Positions 45,200 to 52,716 of a DNA stretch of 64,000 nucleotides are shown here, one piece after another (within the stretch, counting starts at the first letter, position 1; every line of letters starts with the position of its first letter). The notes under the pieces are model-generated. The model made no database searches and had not been told where the DNA came from. It saw only the letters and a program-made list of their open reading frames with translations. The DNA is taken from contig NZ_JAHKQA010000005.1 in assembly GCF_018860705.1 (NCBI RefSeq), positions 1 through 64,000 on the forward strand. Reading direction: 5' to 3'. The translations under genes and the position numbers were made by a program. The DNA is from Citreicella sp. C3M06 (GTDB lineage: Bacteria > Pseudomonadota > Alphaproteobacteria > Rhodobacterales > Rhodobacteraceae).

Positions 45200-45402
45200 C
45201 CGGAGGCTTTGACTAAAATATCCCGCTCCAACACCAGTTGGCCGATCTTGGCGGGCAGCTTTTCGATTTCGCCTTCCCTTTCGGCTGCCTTCGCCTCGGC
45301 CTTGCCGGAGAAGTGTCCAGACATGCCCTCGAGCGCCGCCTTCGCCTTGAACTCGGCGCCCTAATTCTTTCGTGTACCAGTCACGCCGTTCTTCCTCGTC
45401 AT
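45193..45402 (-). pseudogene. IS3-family OrfA, inactivated (stop codon and internal deletion)
   Basis: From ATG at 45402 the frame reads MTRKNGVTGTRKN, then a TAG at 45361-45363 where family members have Tyr, then GAEFKAKAALE. It jumps directly to GMSGHFSGKAEA and ends IEKLPAKIGQLVLERDILVK. Relative to the family about 27 residues holding the helix-turn-helix are missing. The stop overlaps the OrfB start (ATGGTGA), the normal arrangement. This is a doubly disabled copy. Confidence 0.8.
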
Positions 45403-45728
45403 TCTTGGTGGCAAGCTTCGCAGGAGGGTCGGTTTTCTGGGAAATCCTCAGCGGCGGTTCGGCCCGTTCTTCGGGCGCACCTGGGTTGCGGGGGCCTGTG
45501 GGCGTTCGGTGCTTCTCGGGGCAGTCGGGTGGCAGGATGAGGACAGATCCTTGCGCCGGTTGAGATGGCGTTTGCCGGACAAGGGAGCAAGCAGGGGCAG
45601 GAATTGTGCGTGAACTGCCTTATGCATGTGCTATGTGATGAAACTATAGGCGACATGCGGTGATCACAGGTCGGCTTTGCGCCACTATGTGTTGCTCCGG
45701 CCGAAAAGCCTGTCTAAATGGTTTTAAC
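45403..45728. other. Intergenic region upstream of hairpin RNA 1, no gene
   Basis: No convincing coding frame. The first part may be the outer end of the wrecked IS3 element. The region approaches the hairpin array; a short hairpin GACGCG/CGCGTC lies just after it at 45729-45745. A promoter for the hairpin RNA is expected here but no clear boxes were found. Confidence 0.4.
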
Positions 45729-45754
45729 GACGCGGACATCGCGTCAGACAGTTT

Positions 45755-45829
45755 CCTGGGGTTCTCTCCTCCTCCCTGAACCCCGGAAATCAGCGGCGAC
45801 CCTCTCTCCTCCTCCCTGAGGGTCGCCGC
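45755..45829 (+). ncRNA. Cuckoo/CcsR-type small RNA candidate 1 (anti-Shine-Dalgarno loops)
   Basis: Two strong hairpins in tandem with the same 13-base loop, TCTCCTCCTCCCT. The first has stem GGGGTTC/GAACCCC (45758-45764 with 45778-45784). The second has the 12-base perfect stem GCGGCGACCCTC/GAGGGTCGCCGC (45793-45804 with 45818-45829). Loop-exposed CCTCCTCCC, repeated in two hairpins, is the defining feature of the alphaproteobacterial cuckoo RNA family, which includes the stress-induced CcsR RNAs of Rhodobacter sphaeroides. A further CTTCCTCC follows at about 45834. Transcription ends are not defined, so the coordinates cover the structured core only. No DUF1127 (CcaF) gene is next to it. 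Confidence 0.68.
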
Positions 45830-46020
45830 GACCCTTCCTCCTATTTGGATGAATGCCCGCCGGGTCTGATGTTCGTCAGAGTTTTGACATAGGCAAATCT
45901 GGCTGTCCGCCAGCCTGTCTGAAAGACATGGCCCGCGCCGGGCAGCCGATCTGTCGAATGGCTGGGTGAGCGATTTCAGGTTATTGCGGAAATGGACAAC
46001 TGCCAGCATCACAAGCGATG

Positions 46021-46092
46021 CCCCGGTCGCCTCGCCTCCTCAAACGAGGCGACCGGATCGCGACAGAATGACCTCCTCCCCAGGTGTCATCC
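46021..46092 (+). ncRNA. Cuckoo/CcsR-type small RNA candidate 2
   Basis: About 190 bases after candidate 1, the same plan recurs with different stems. Hairpin A has a perfect 12-base stem CCGGTCGCCTCG/CGAGGCGACCGG (46023-46034 with 46045-46056) and loop CCTCCTCAAA. Hairpin B has stem ATGAC/GTCAT (46068-46072 with 46086-46090) and loop CTCCTCCCCAGGT. Both loops expose CCTCC. A possible end structure GGGTA/TACCC lies at about 46113-46129. Tandem copies are typical for CcsR loci. Hairpin B is weaker, so the call is less sure than candidate 1. Confidence 0.58.
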
Positions 46093-46223
46093 GTCTCAGG
46101 TCGACGCGTTGCGGGTAGCTATCGTACCCCGTGTGGCGGACCATTCGTGATCTTGTAAGCCAGAGATCACACCGGCTGCGTCAAAATGTCCAGAACATTT
46201 TTCGCTGCACTGCGGCGTTGATG

Positions 46224-47543
46224 TCACAGGTCAAGCAGGCTGGCTGCCAGATACGCTGGCATCAACAGGCTTCGACGGTATTTCCCAAGCGGAAACTTTC
46301 CGGGAATCAATGACATGGCAGACGGAAGCCGCGCCCGTGGGCGATGGCCCAGCACCATGTCGGCCAGCAAGAGCCCGGTATGGCTGCCCATCGCGACCCC
46401 GTTCCCGTGAAAGCCAATCCCGGCATACAGGCCGGGATGATCGGGAATCTCTCCGACAAAAGGGGTGAGATTCGCCATCAGGCAGACCAGCCCCGACCAT
46501 TCATGGCTGATCGCGACATCGCGCCATTGCGGGAACATCGCGGCGAAATCGCTTCGGATACGTTGAGATATGCGCCCGGATGCGCGCGGCGTTGCGGTCA
46601 GCCCGCCCCGCATGCCGAACAGGAATCGCCCATCCGGCATCAGACGGAAGTAATGCAGCAACACACGGCTGTCATAGGCCATTTGCGCCGAGGTCCAGCC
46701 CTGCGCCGCTTGCAGCCTGTCGGAAATCGGTTCGGTGACGATGACGCTAGATTGCACCGGAAGGTAGCGGGCGCGCAGCCAGTCCGGCAGATCTTCGGAA
46801 GAATAGCCGTTGGTAGCAAGAATCACCCGGTCGGCGGTTAGCGTGCCCTGCGGTGTGGTCAGCTGCCATTTGCCGTTTCGGCGCAGCGCCGTAACCGGGC
46901 TATGCCCATGCAACGTCGCGCCGGCGGCCTGCGCGGCGCGGGCCAGCCCGGCGTGATATTTGCGCGGGTTCAGCGCAAAGCCCAGCGGCGTGTGCAGGGC
47001 ACCAAAGAACGGCCCGCCCATGCCTTCGGCGGCCATGTCCTCCATCTCGATCAGGCGGGGGCGCACGCCGTAATCCTGCTCGATCTGGGGAGCTTCGGCG
47101 CGCAGCTTGGCAAAGGCGCGCGGGCTATGGGCGATCAGGGTTTCGCCTTGGGAATGGCGGTCTACGTCGATGTGGTTTTCCGCAATGAGCCGGGCGGCGG
47201 TGTCGATGGCGGCCTTTTCCGTGTGGCGCCAGTCGCGCAGCCCTTCGGCCCCGACCTGCCCGCGCAACTGCCGCGCCGACGCCTTGGCGCCGCCGAGGCA
47301 GCAAAAGCCGCCGTTGCGCCCCGACGCGCCATAGCCGGGGTGCTCGGCCTCGAGCAGGGTGACCTCCGCGCCGTCCTGCGCAAGGTGCAGCGCCGCCGAC
47401 AGCCCGGTAAAGCCGCCGCCGATGATGGCGATGCCGGTCGTGGCGTCGCCTTGCAGCGCAGACCAGTCCATCGGCGGTACGGTGTCGGCCCACCAGCACG
47501 CGCCTTGCGGCCCATAGGCGGGGGCCTCGTAGATGCGTTTCAT
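46224..47543 (-). CDS. FAD-dependent amine oxidase, gamma-glutamylputrescine oxidase-like
   Basis: A 439-residue DAO-superfamily flavoenzyme. The FAD motif GIAIIGGGFTGLSAALHLAQ is near residue 38, followed by HPGYGASGRNGGFCCLGGAK, a typical PuuB/OrdL segment. GIGFHGNGVAMGSHTGLLLA at the C-terminus completes FAD binding. The last gene of the polyamine transport operon (ATG overlaps the permease stop), so it probably oxidises imported putrescine or its glutamyl derivative. A matching glutamyl-putrescine synthetase is not in the window. Confidence 0.85.
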   Translation of the reverse strand: MKRIYEAPAYGPQGACWWADTVPPMDWSALQGDATTGIAIIGGGFTGLSAALHLAQDGAEVTLLEAEHPGYGASGRNGGFCCLGGAKASARQLRGQVGAEGLRDWRHTEKAAIDTAARLIAENHIDVDRHSQGETLIAHSPRAFAKLRAEAPQIEQDYGVRPRLIEMEDMAAEGMGGPFFGALHTPLGFALNPRKYHAGLARAAQAAGATLHGHSPVTALRRNGKWQLTTPQGTLTADRVILATNGYSSEDLPDWLRARYLPVQSSVIVTEPISDRLQAAQGWTSAQMAYDSRVLLHYFRLMPDGRFLFGMRGGLTATPRASGRISQRIRSDFAAMFPQWRDVAISHEWSGLVCLMANLTPFVGEIPDHPGLYAGIGFHGNGVAMGSHTGLLLADMVLGHRPRARLPSAMSLIPGKFPLGKYRRSLLMPAYLAASLLDL

Positions 47544-48358
47544 GCCGTGCGGGCGGCTTGCTGTTCGTCGCGGGCCTGCGCCACGGCGGCGCGCTTGGTG
47601 ACGATCGACGCGGTGATGACGCCTATGGCGACGATGCCGATCAGCAGGGTCGACAGCGCATTGATCTGCGGGCTGACGCCAAGGCGCACCGCCGAGAAGA
47701 TCTTGATCGGCAAGGTGGTGGCCGAGGGCCCCGTGGTAAAGCTGGCGATGACCAGATCGTCGAGCGACAGGGTGAAGGCCAGCAACCAGCCCGAGATCAC
47801 CGCCGGCGCGATGATCGGCAGGGTGACAAGGCGGAACGCCGAAAACGCCGAGCAGCCAAGGTCGAGTGCCGCTTCTTCAAGCGCCCGGTCGAAAGTGGCG
47901 AGGCGCGACGACACCACCACGCTGACGTAGCACATGCTGAAGGTGGTGTGCGCCAGCACGATGGTGAACACGCCCCGGTCAAGCCCGATGCCGATGAACA
48001 GCAGCAGCAGCGACAGGCCGGTGATGACTTCGGGCATCACCAGCGGCGCATAGATCATGCCCGAAAACAACGTGCGCCCGTGAAAGCGCCCGGCGCGCAC
48101 CAGCACATAGGCCGCCATGGTGCCCAGTATCGTTGCCAGCGTCGAGGAGAACACCCCGACCTTGAGCGTCACCCATGCCGCATCAAGGAATTCCTGATCG
48201 CGGAACAGTTCGGCATACCATTTGGTCGAGAACCCCGCCCAGACGGTCACGAGGCGGCTTTCGTTGAAACTGTAGATGACCAGCAGGATCATCGGCAGGT
48301 ACAGAAACGCAAAGCCAAGGCTGAGCGATGTGGCGTTGAACCAGCTGAAGCGTCTCAT
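47540..48358 (-). CDS. potI: Polyamine-type ABC transporter permease (PotI/PotC-like)
   Basis: A 272-residue membrane protein with about six helices (SLGFAFLYLPMILLVIYSFN; SSTLATILGTMAAYVLVRAG; YAPLVMPEVITGLSLLLLFI and others). The EAA loop is EEAALDLGCSAFSAFRLVTL with PIIAPAVISGWLLAFTLSLD, diagnostic for the inner-membrane permeases of spermidine/putrescine importers. The start at 48358 overlaps the stop of the companion permease gene. Shares the operon with the amine oxidase. Confidence 0.9.
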   Translation of the reverse strand: MRRFSWFNATSLSLGFAFLYLPMILLVIYSFNESRLVTVWAGFSTKWYAELFRDQEFLDAAWVTLKVGVFSSTLATILGTMAAYVLVRAGRFHGRTLFSGMIYAPLVMPEVITGLSLLLLFIGIGLDRGVFTIVLAHTTFSMCYVSVVVSSRLATFDRALEEAALDLGCSAFSAFRLVTLPIIAPAVISGWLLAFTLSLDDLVIASFTTGPSATTLPIKIFSAVRLGVSPQINALSTLLIGIVAIGVITASIVTKRAAVAQARDEQQAARTA

Positions 48359-49245
48359 CCTTCGGCCTCCCGTGCCTTTTGTTCGTTGCGCTGGAACAGC
48401 ACGATGGGGATGATCAGGATCAGCAGCAGGATCACCGCCACCGCCGAGGCCACCGGCCAGTCGCGGTTGTTGAAGAATTCCTCCCACAGCACCTTGCCGA
48501 TCATCAGCGTATCCGAGCCGCCAAGCAGCGACGGGATGACGAATTCGCCAAGCGCCGGGATGAAGACAAGGAAACAGCCCGCGATGATGCCGCTGCGCGA
48601 CAGCGGCCATGTCACCAGCCAGAATGCCGAAAGCTGCGAGCAGCCAAGGTCTTCGGCGGCCTCGAGCAGCGAGTCATCCAGCTTTTCCAGCGCCGAATAG
48701 ATCGGCAGCACCATGAAGGGCAGGTAGGTGTAGACGATGCCGATATAGACCGCCGTCGGCGTGTTCATGATCTGAAGCGGCGTGTCGATGACGCCAAGCC
48801 ACAGCAGCACGGTGTTCAGCGTGCCTTCGTTCGACAGGATGCCCATCCACGAATAGACCCGGATCAGGAACGACGTCCAGAACGGCAGGATCACCAGCAT
48901 CAGCAGCGTCGGGCGCCATGCCTGATCGGCGCGCGCCATGGCATAGGCGATCGGATAGCCGACGCCCAAGGTGATCAGCGTCGACAGCCCGGCGATCTGC
49001 AGCGAGCTAAGGTAGCTTTTCCAGTACAGATCATCGGTGGCAAGAAAGGCGAAATTCTCGAAATCGAGCTCCGAGAGGAAGGTCAGGAACCCCTGCCACC
49101 CCGCCGCCGGATCGAACTGCGGCATATACGGCGGGCGGGCCAGCGCGATATCCGACAGCGAGATCTTGAGCACGATCAGGAACGGCACAAGAAACAGCGC
49201 GGTGAGCCACAGGTAGGGAAGCGCGATCAGGACAGCCTTGCGCAT
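48355..49245 (-). CDS. potH: Polyamine-type ABC transporter permease (PotH/PotB-like)
   Basis: A 296-residue permease starting MRKAVLIALPYLWLTALFLV with about six helices. The EAA loop is LEAAEDLGCSQLSAFWLVTW followed by PLSRSGIIAGCFLVFIPALG, the PotB/PotH pattern with the conserved GEFVIPSLLGG after it. Three bases downstream of the ATPase gene and ATGA-coupled to the second permease gene. Confidence 0.92.
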   Translation of the reverse strand: MRKAVLIALPYLWLTALFLVPFLIVLKISLSDIALARPPYMPQFDPAAGWQGFLTFLSELDFENFAFLATDDLYWKSYLSSLQIAGLSTLITLGVGYPIAYAMARADQAWRPTLLMLVILPFWTSFLIRVYSWMGILSNEGTLNTVLLWLGVIDTPLQIMNTPTAVYIGIVYTYLPFMVLPIYSALEKLDDSLLEAAEDLGCSQLSAFWLVTWPLSRSGIIAGCFLVFIPALGEFVIPSLLGGSDTLMIGKVLWEEFFNNRDWPVASAVAVILLLILIIPIVLFQRNEQKAREAEG

Positions 49246-49248
49246 CGC

Positions 49249-50661
49249 TCAGCCCTTCAGCACGACGCCGGCGGTCTCGGTGAACCCGATCCAGACCTCG
49301 TCGTTCCAGGTGATATGGCGGTTGGCAAGGCGGCGGGCGTTGACCATCTGGGCCTTGACCATGGTGCCGTTGGCCAGTTCGACATGGAAGGTCGAGATGT
49401 TGCCAAGATAGGCGATGTCGATGACCTTGCCCTTGTAGATATTGGGGCGGTCCGGTTTTTCGGCGTCGATGGTGACCTTTTCGGGCCGGATCGAAAAGGT
49501 GACGCCGGTGCCGGCCATGGCGGTGTCGCCATTGGCGGCAATGATCGGCGGCTGGCCTTCGGCCCAGTCGATCAGGATGCCGCCGGGCCTGATCGGCTCG
49601 GCCACGGGGGCGGGCGCCGGCGCAGGTGCGACAGGTGCGCGGGCGGCGGCGATTTCGGCGGGGCTGGGCGGGGGCAGGCGGCGCGGGGCGGTCTCACGGT
49701 AGCCCATAAAGCGGCGGAAGATTTTTTCGTACAGCCACTCGCCCTTGCGATCCGGCGCGGGCAGGCGGCGCTGCGTGGCGGTGTTGGCCTCGGCGGAATC
49801 ATGCAGGGCAGCGTCGGCGATGGGCGCAGTTTCCTCGACCTCAGGCGCGACGGCGGGGGCGGGGGGCGGCGCCACGGGGCGCTCTGTCGCCGTGCCGGGA
49901 AACAGGTTCACGTCACCGATGAAATCCGCGACATAGACCGAATTGGGCGCTTCGTAGATCTGATCGGGGGTGTCGACCTGCACAAGGCGGCCCTCGTCCA
50001 TCACGGCGATGCGCGAGGCGACGGTCATTGCCTCTTCCTGATCATGGGTCACGATCACGAAGGTGGTGCCGGTCTTTTCCTGAATATCCATCAATTCGAA
50101 CTGCGTCTCTTCGCGCAGCTTGCGGTCAAGCGCGCCGAGCGGTTCGTCGAGCAGCAGCAGCTTGGGCGCCTTGGCGAGCGAGCGCGCCAGCGCCACCCGT
50201 TGGCGCTGTCCGCCGGAAATCTGGTGAGGTTTGCGCTTGGCAAAGCGTTCCAACCGGGTGAGGCGCAGCATCTCGTCGACCCGTGCGTCGATGAACGCCT
50301 TGTCGCGGCCCTCGCGTTTCAGGCCAAAGGCGATGTTCTCCCAGATCGACAGGTGGGGAAACAGCGCATAGCTCTGGAACATCATGTTCACGGGGCGCTT
50401 GTTGGGCGGCACGGCGCTGATGTCGTGCCCGCCCAGCAGGATGCTGCCCTCGGTCACCGAATCGAACCCGCCAAGCATCCGCATCATCGTGGTCTTGCCG
50501 CAGCCAGACGGCCCGAGAAGCGCAAAGAATTCCTTTTCGTAGATCTTCAGCGACAAATCATGGATCGCGGTGAAGTCTCCGAAGCGTTTGGTCACGTTGC
50601 AGAATTCGATCAGCGGCTTCTGCGCTGGATCCGCCCAAGGGGCGAAGACGGTCTCGGCCAT
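49249..50661 (-). CDS. potG: Polyamine-type ABC transporter ATP-binding protein with large insertion
   Basis: A 470-residue ATPase of the PotA/PotG family (usually about 370). The nucleotide-binding domain is complete: Walker A GPSGCGKTT (50-58), signature SGGQRQRVALARS (149-161), Walker B LLLLDEPLGALD (168-179). The C-terminal TOBE-type regulatory domain resumes at about 375 (TGVTFSIRPEKVTI). Between them lie about 95 extra residues (260-355), Pro/Ala-rich with a short basic helix-like segment KGEWLYEKIFRRFMGYRE. No frameshift is needed, so the insertion is in-frame and probably translated. Confidence 0.92.
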   Translation of the reverse strand: MAETVFAPWADPAQKPLIEFCNVTKRFGDFTAIHDLSLKIYEKEFFALLGPSGCGKTTMMRMLGGFDSVTEGSILLGGHDISAVPPNKRPVNMMFQSYALFPHLSIWENIAFGLKREGRDKAFIDARVDEMLRLTRLERFAKRKPHQISGGQRQRVALARSLAKAPKLLLLDEPLGALDRKLREETQFELMDIQEKTGTTFVIVTHDQEEAMTVASRIAVMDEGRLVQVDTPDQIYEAPNSVYVADFIGDVNLFPGTATERPVAPPPAPAVAPEVEETAPIADAALHDSAEANTATQRRLPAPDRKGEWLYEKIFRRFMGYRETAPRRLPPPSPAEIAAARAPVAPAPAPAPVAEPIRPGGILIDWAEGQPPIIAANGDTAMAGTGVTFSIRPEKVTIDAEKPDRPNIYKGKVIDIAYLGNISTFHVELANGTMVKAQMVNARRLANRHITWNDEVWIGFTETAGVVLKG

Positions 50662-50724
50662 GCGTGGGGTCTTCCTGTCAGTCAGGGAAAAGCCCGCGCC
50701 GGTCGGGCGCGGGCCATATGGGTC

Positions 50725-51810
50725 TCAGGTGCCGGACTTGATCTTGGTCCACAGCCGGGTGACGGTGCGCTGCACCTTGGGCTCGTAGGGCGTGGTGGTG
50801 TAGGTGTTGTCCATCGCCTCGGGCGTCGGGTAGATCGCCGGATCGCCGATCACATCCTCGGCCAGGAACTCCTGGCTCGCGAGGTTGCCGTTGGCGTAAT
50901 AGACGTAGTTCGACGCCGCCGCCATATTTTGCGCATCCATGATGAAGTTCAGGAACACATGCGCCGCATCCGGGTTCGGCGCATCGACCGGAATCGCCAT
51001 TTCATCGAACCACATCTGCGCACCCTCGTCGGGGGCGAAATAGGCGATCTCGACGCCGTTGTCGGCCTCGGCGGCACGGTCGCGGGCCTGAAGGATGTCG
51101 CCCGACCAGCCCACCGCGACGCAGATTTCGCCGTTCGCCAGCGCGTTGATGTATTCCGAGCTGTTGAATTTCTGGATGTAGGGGCGGATCGGCATGAACA
51201 CGTCTTCGGCCTTGGCGATCACGTCGGGATCGTGGCTGTCGGGGTCTTCGCCGATATAGTTCAGCGCGGCCGGGATCATTTCCGACGGCGCATCAAGGAA
51301 CATCACGCCGCAGGCGGCGAGCTTTTCCATGTTCTCGGGCTTGAACACCAGATCCCACGAGGTGACAGGCGCGTCATCGCCAAGGATCTCCTTGACCTTG
51401 GGGATATTCACGCCCAGCCCGGTGGTGCCCCACATGTAGTTGATGGCGTATTCGTTGCCGGGGTCGTATTTCGACGTCCGCTCGGAAATCACGTCCCACA
51501 TGTTGTCGATGTTCGGCAGCTTGCTCTTGTCGAGCTTCTGGAACGATCCCGCCGTGATCTGGCGCTGAAGGAAGGTGCCGGTCGGGACCACCACGTCATA
51601 GCCGGACCCGCCTGCAAGCATCTTTGTCTCGAGCACCTCGTTGCTGTCGAACACGTCGTAGATCAGCTCGATGCCGGTTTCTTCGGTGAACTTGGCCAGC
51701 AGCGATTCGTCGATATAATCGGACCAGTTGTACACGCGTACCTCGTCGGCCTGCGCCATACCGGCGATCAGGGCGAGGCTTGCGGTGAAACTCAGAAGGG
51801 GGTTCGTCAT
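50725..51810 (-). CDS. potF: Polyamine-type ABC transporter substrate-binding protein (PotF/PotD-like)
   Basis: A 361-residue periplasmic protein. The signal peptide is MTNPLLSFTASLALIAGMAQ, cleaved after MAQA. The mature start EVRVYNWSDYIDESLLAKFT is the PotD/PotF signature. KMLAGGSGYDVVVPTGTFLQ and VGWSGDILQARDRA carry pocket residues. First gene of the minus-strand operon; its promoter region holds the ATTTGATCAAAT palindrome at 51877-51888. Confidence 0.93.
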   Translation of the reverse strand: MTNPLLSFTASLALIAGMAQADEVRVYNWSDYIDESLLAKFTEETGIELIYDVFDSNEVLETKMLAGGSGYDVVVPTGTFLQRQITAGSFQKLDKSKLPNIDNMWDVISERTSKYDPGNEYAINYMWGTTGLGVNIPKVKEILGDDAPVTSWDLVFKPENMEKLAACGVMFLDAPSEMIPAALNYIGEDPDSHDPDVIAKAEDVFMPIRPYIQKFNSSEYINALANGEICVAVGWSGDILQARDRAAEADNGVEIAYFAPDEGAQMWFDEMAIPVDAPNPDAAHVFLNFIMDAQNMAAASNYVYYANGNLASQEFLAEDVIGDPAIYPTPEAMDNTYTTTPYEPKVQRTVTRLWTKIKSGT

Positions 51811-51876
51811 GATGTGCTCCCGTTGGACGTAGCGTCCGTGTCAGACTTTGGGGTCTTGGCGCCCCGCGCCCTTTGG

Positions 51877-51888
51877 ATTTGATCAAAT
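51877..51888. promoter_or_regulatory. Candidate GntR operator 1 (ATTTGATCAAAT)
   Basis: A perfect 12-base palindrome between the divergent potF and GntR genes, 67 bases upstream of the potF ATG and 94 bases upstream of the regulator's ATG. An 11 of 12 match recurs in the promoter of the downstream aminotransferase gene (52665-52676), so it is likely the shared binding site of the adjacent GntR regulator. Confidence 0.7.
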
Positions 51889-51981
51889 GTTGCGCCCTGT
51901 GGCAACATGAGAGATGTTTCCACGGTGCGGAATGACGCGCAAGATGGCGCGATGGGCAATTGGTTAATCAGGAGGCAGGAG

Positions 51982-52635
51982 ATGAATTTGCAGGCAGATA
52001 CATCCGGGCTTCCAGCGCATGAACTGGTCTATCGGCGATTGCGCGACATGATCCTGTTCGGAGAGCTGGAGCCGGGGCAGCCGGTGACCATTCAGGGGCT
52101 GGTCGAACATATGCAGGTTGGCATGACCCCGGTGCGCGAGGCTTTGCGGCGGCTGACGGCGGCGGGCGCGCTGGAGTTTCAGGGCAACCGGCGGATCATC
52201 GTTCCGGTGCTTGATGCCAGCGCCATCGAAGAGCTGACCCTTGCAAGGATCGCGCTGGAACCGCAACTTGCCCGCCGCGCTGCGCAGCGTTGCGATGCCG
52301 ACGGGGTGGCGCGGCTGGGCGCGACCGATGCCCGGCTTGATGCTGCGATCGCGCGCGGCGACGTGCGCGGCTATCTTGTCGAGAATCATCAGTTCCACGC
52401 CGAGATGAACGCCATCGCCAGCGCCCCGATCCTGACCGATCTTGTCGAAGGGCTGTGGCTGCGCTTTGGCCCGTCGCTGCGCGTGGTCTGCGGCCAGTTC
52501 GGCACGCGCAATCTGCCGGATCAGCACAAGGCCATCCTTGCGGCGCTTGCTGCGCGCGATCCCGAGGCGGCGGCGCGGGCGATGCGCGCGGATGTTCAGC
52601 AGGGTATGACCCAGATCACCGAAGGGCTGGCCTGA
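51982..52635 (+). CDS. GntR-family regulator, FCD subgroup
   Basis: A 217-residue regulator. The winged helix-turn-helix is at about residues 10-70 (ELVYRRLRDMILFGELEPGQ; GMTPVREALRRLTAAGALEF). The C-terminal FCD ligand domain spans about 85-210, with the metal/ligand residues in NHQFHAEMNAIASAP. The start at 51982 follows AGGAGGCAGGAG. It divides the polyamine importer operon from the aminotransferase and probably controls both through the paired palindromes. The ligand is likely a polyamine or breakdown product, by inference. Confidence 0.9.
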   Translation: MNLQADTSGLPAHELVYRRLRDMILFGELEPGQPVTIQGLVEHMQVGMTPVREALRRLTAAGALEFQGNRRIIVPVLDASAIEELTLARIALEPQLARRAAQRCDADGVARLGATDARLDAAIARGDVRGYLVENHQFHAEMNAIASAPILTDLVEGLWLRFGPSLRVVCGQFGTRNLPDQHKAILAALAARDPEAAARAMRADVQQGMTQITEGLA

Positions 52636-52651
52636 TTCGACGCGCGCCGGA

Positions 52652-52679
52652 TTGACAGTGCTAAATTTGATCATATTCT
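52652..52679 (+). promoter_or_regulatory. Promoter with embedded GntR operator 2, before the aminotransferase gene
   Basis: TTGACA at 52652-52657 and TATTCT at 52674-52679, 16 bases apart, make a good sigma-70-type promoter. The ATTTGATCATAT sequence at 52665-52676 (11 of 12 to the palindrome at 51877) lies between and over the -10 box, so a bound regulator would block RNA polymerase. Confidence 0.68.
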
Positions 52680-52716
52680 TGGTGCCAACTCCCCGACATC
52701 CACAGGAGACGCGGCC

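Noticed and set aside
45644-46012. A 122-codon minus-strand frame across the first hairpin RNA
   Set aside because: It runs antisense through the paired hairpins, its sequence is explained by RNA structure, and it has no family resemblance. It cannot be fully excluded as a small protein.
48379-51882. A very long plus-strand open frame (over 1100 codons) across the polyamine operon
   Set aside because: It is exactly antisense to four well-supported transporter genes, has a His/Arg/Gln/Gly-biased composition typical of reversed GC-rich codons, no ribosome site and no domain.
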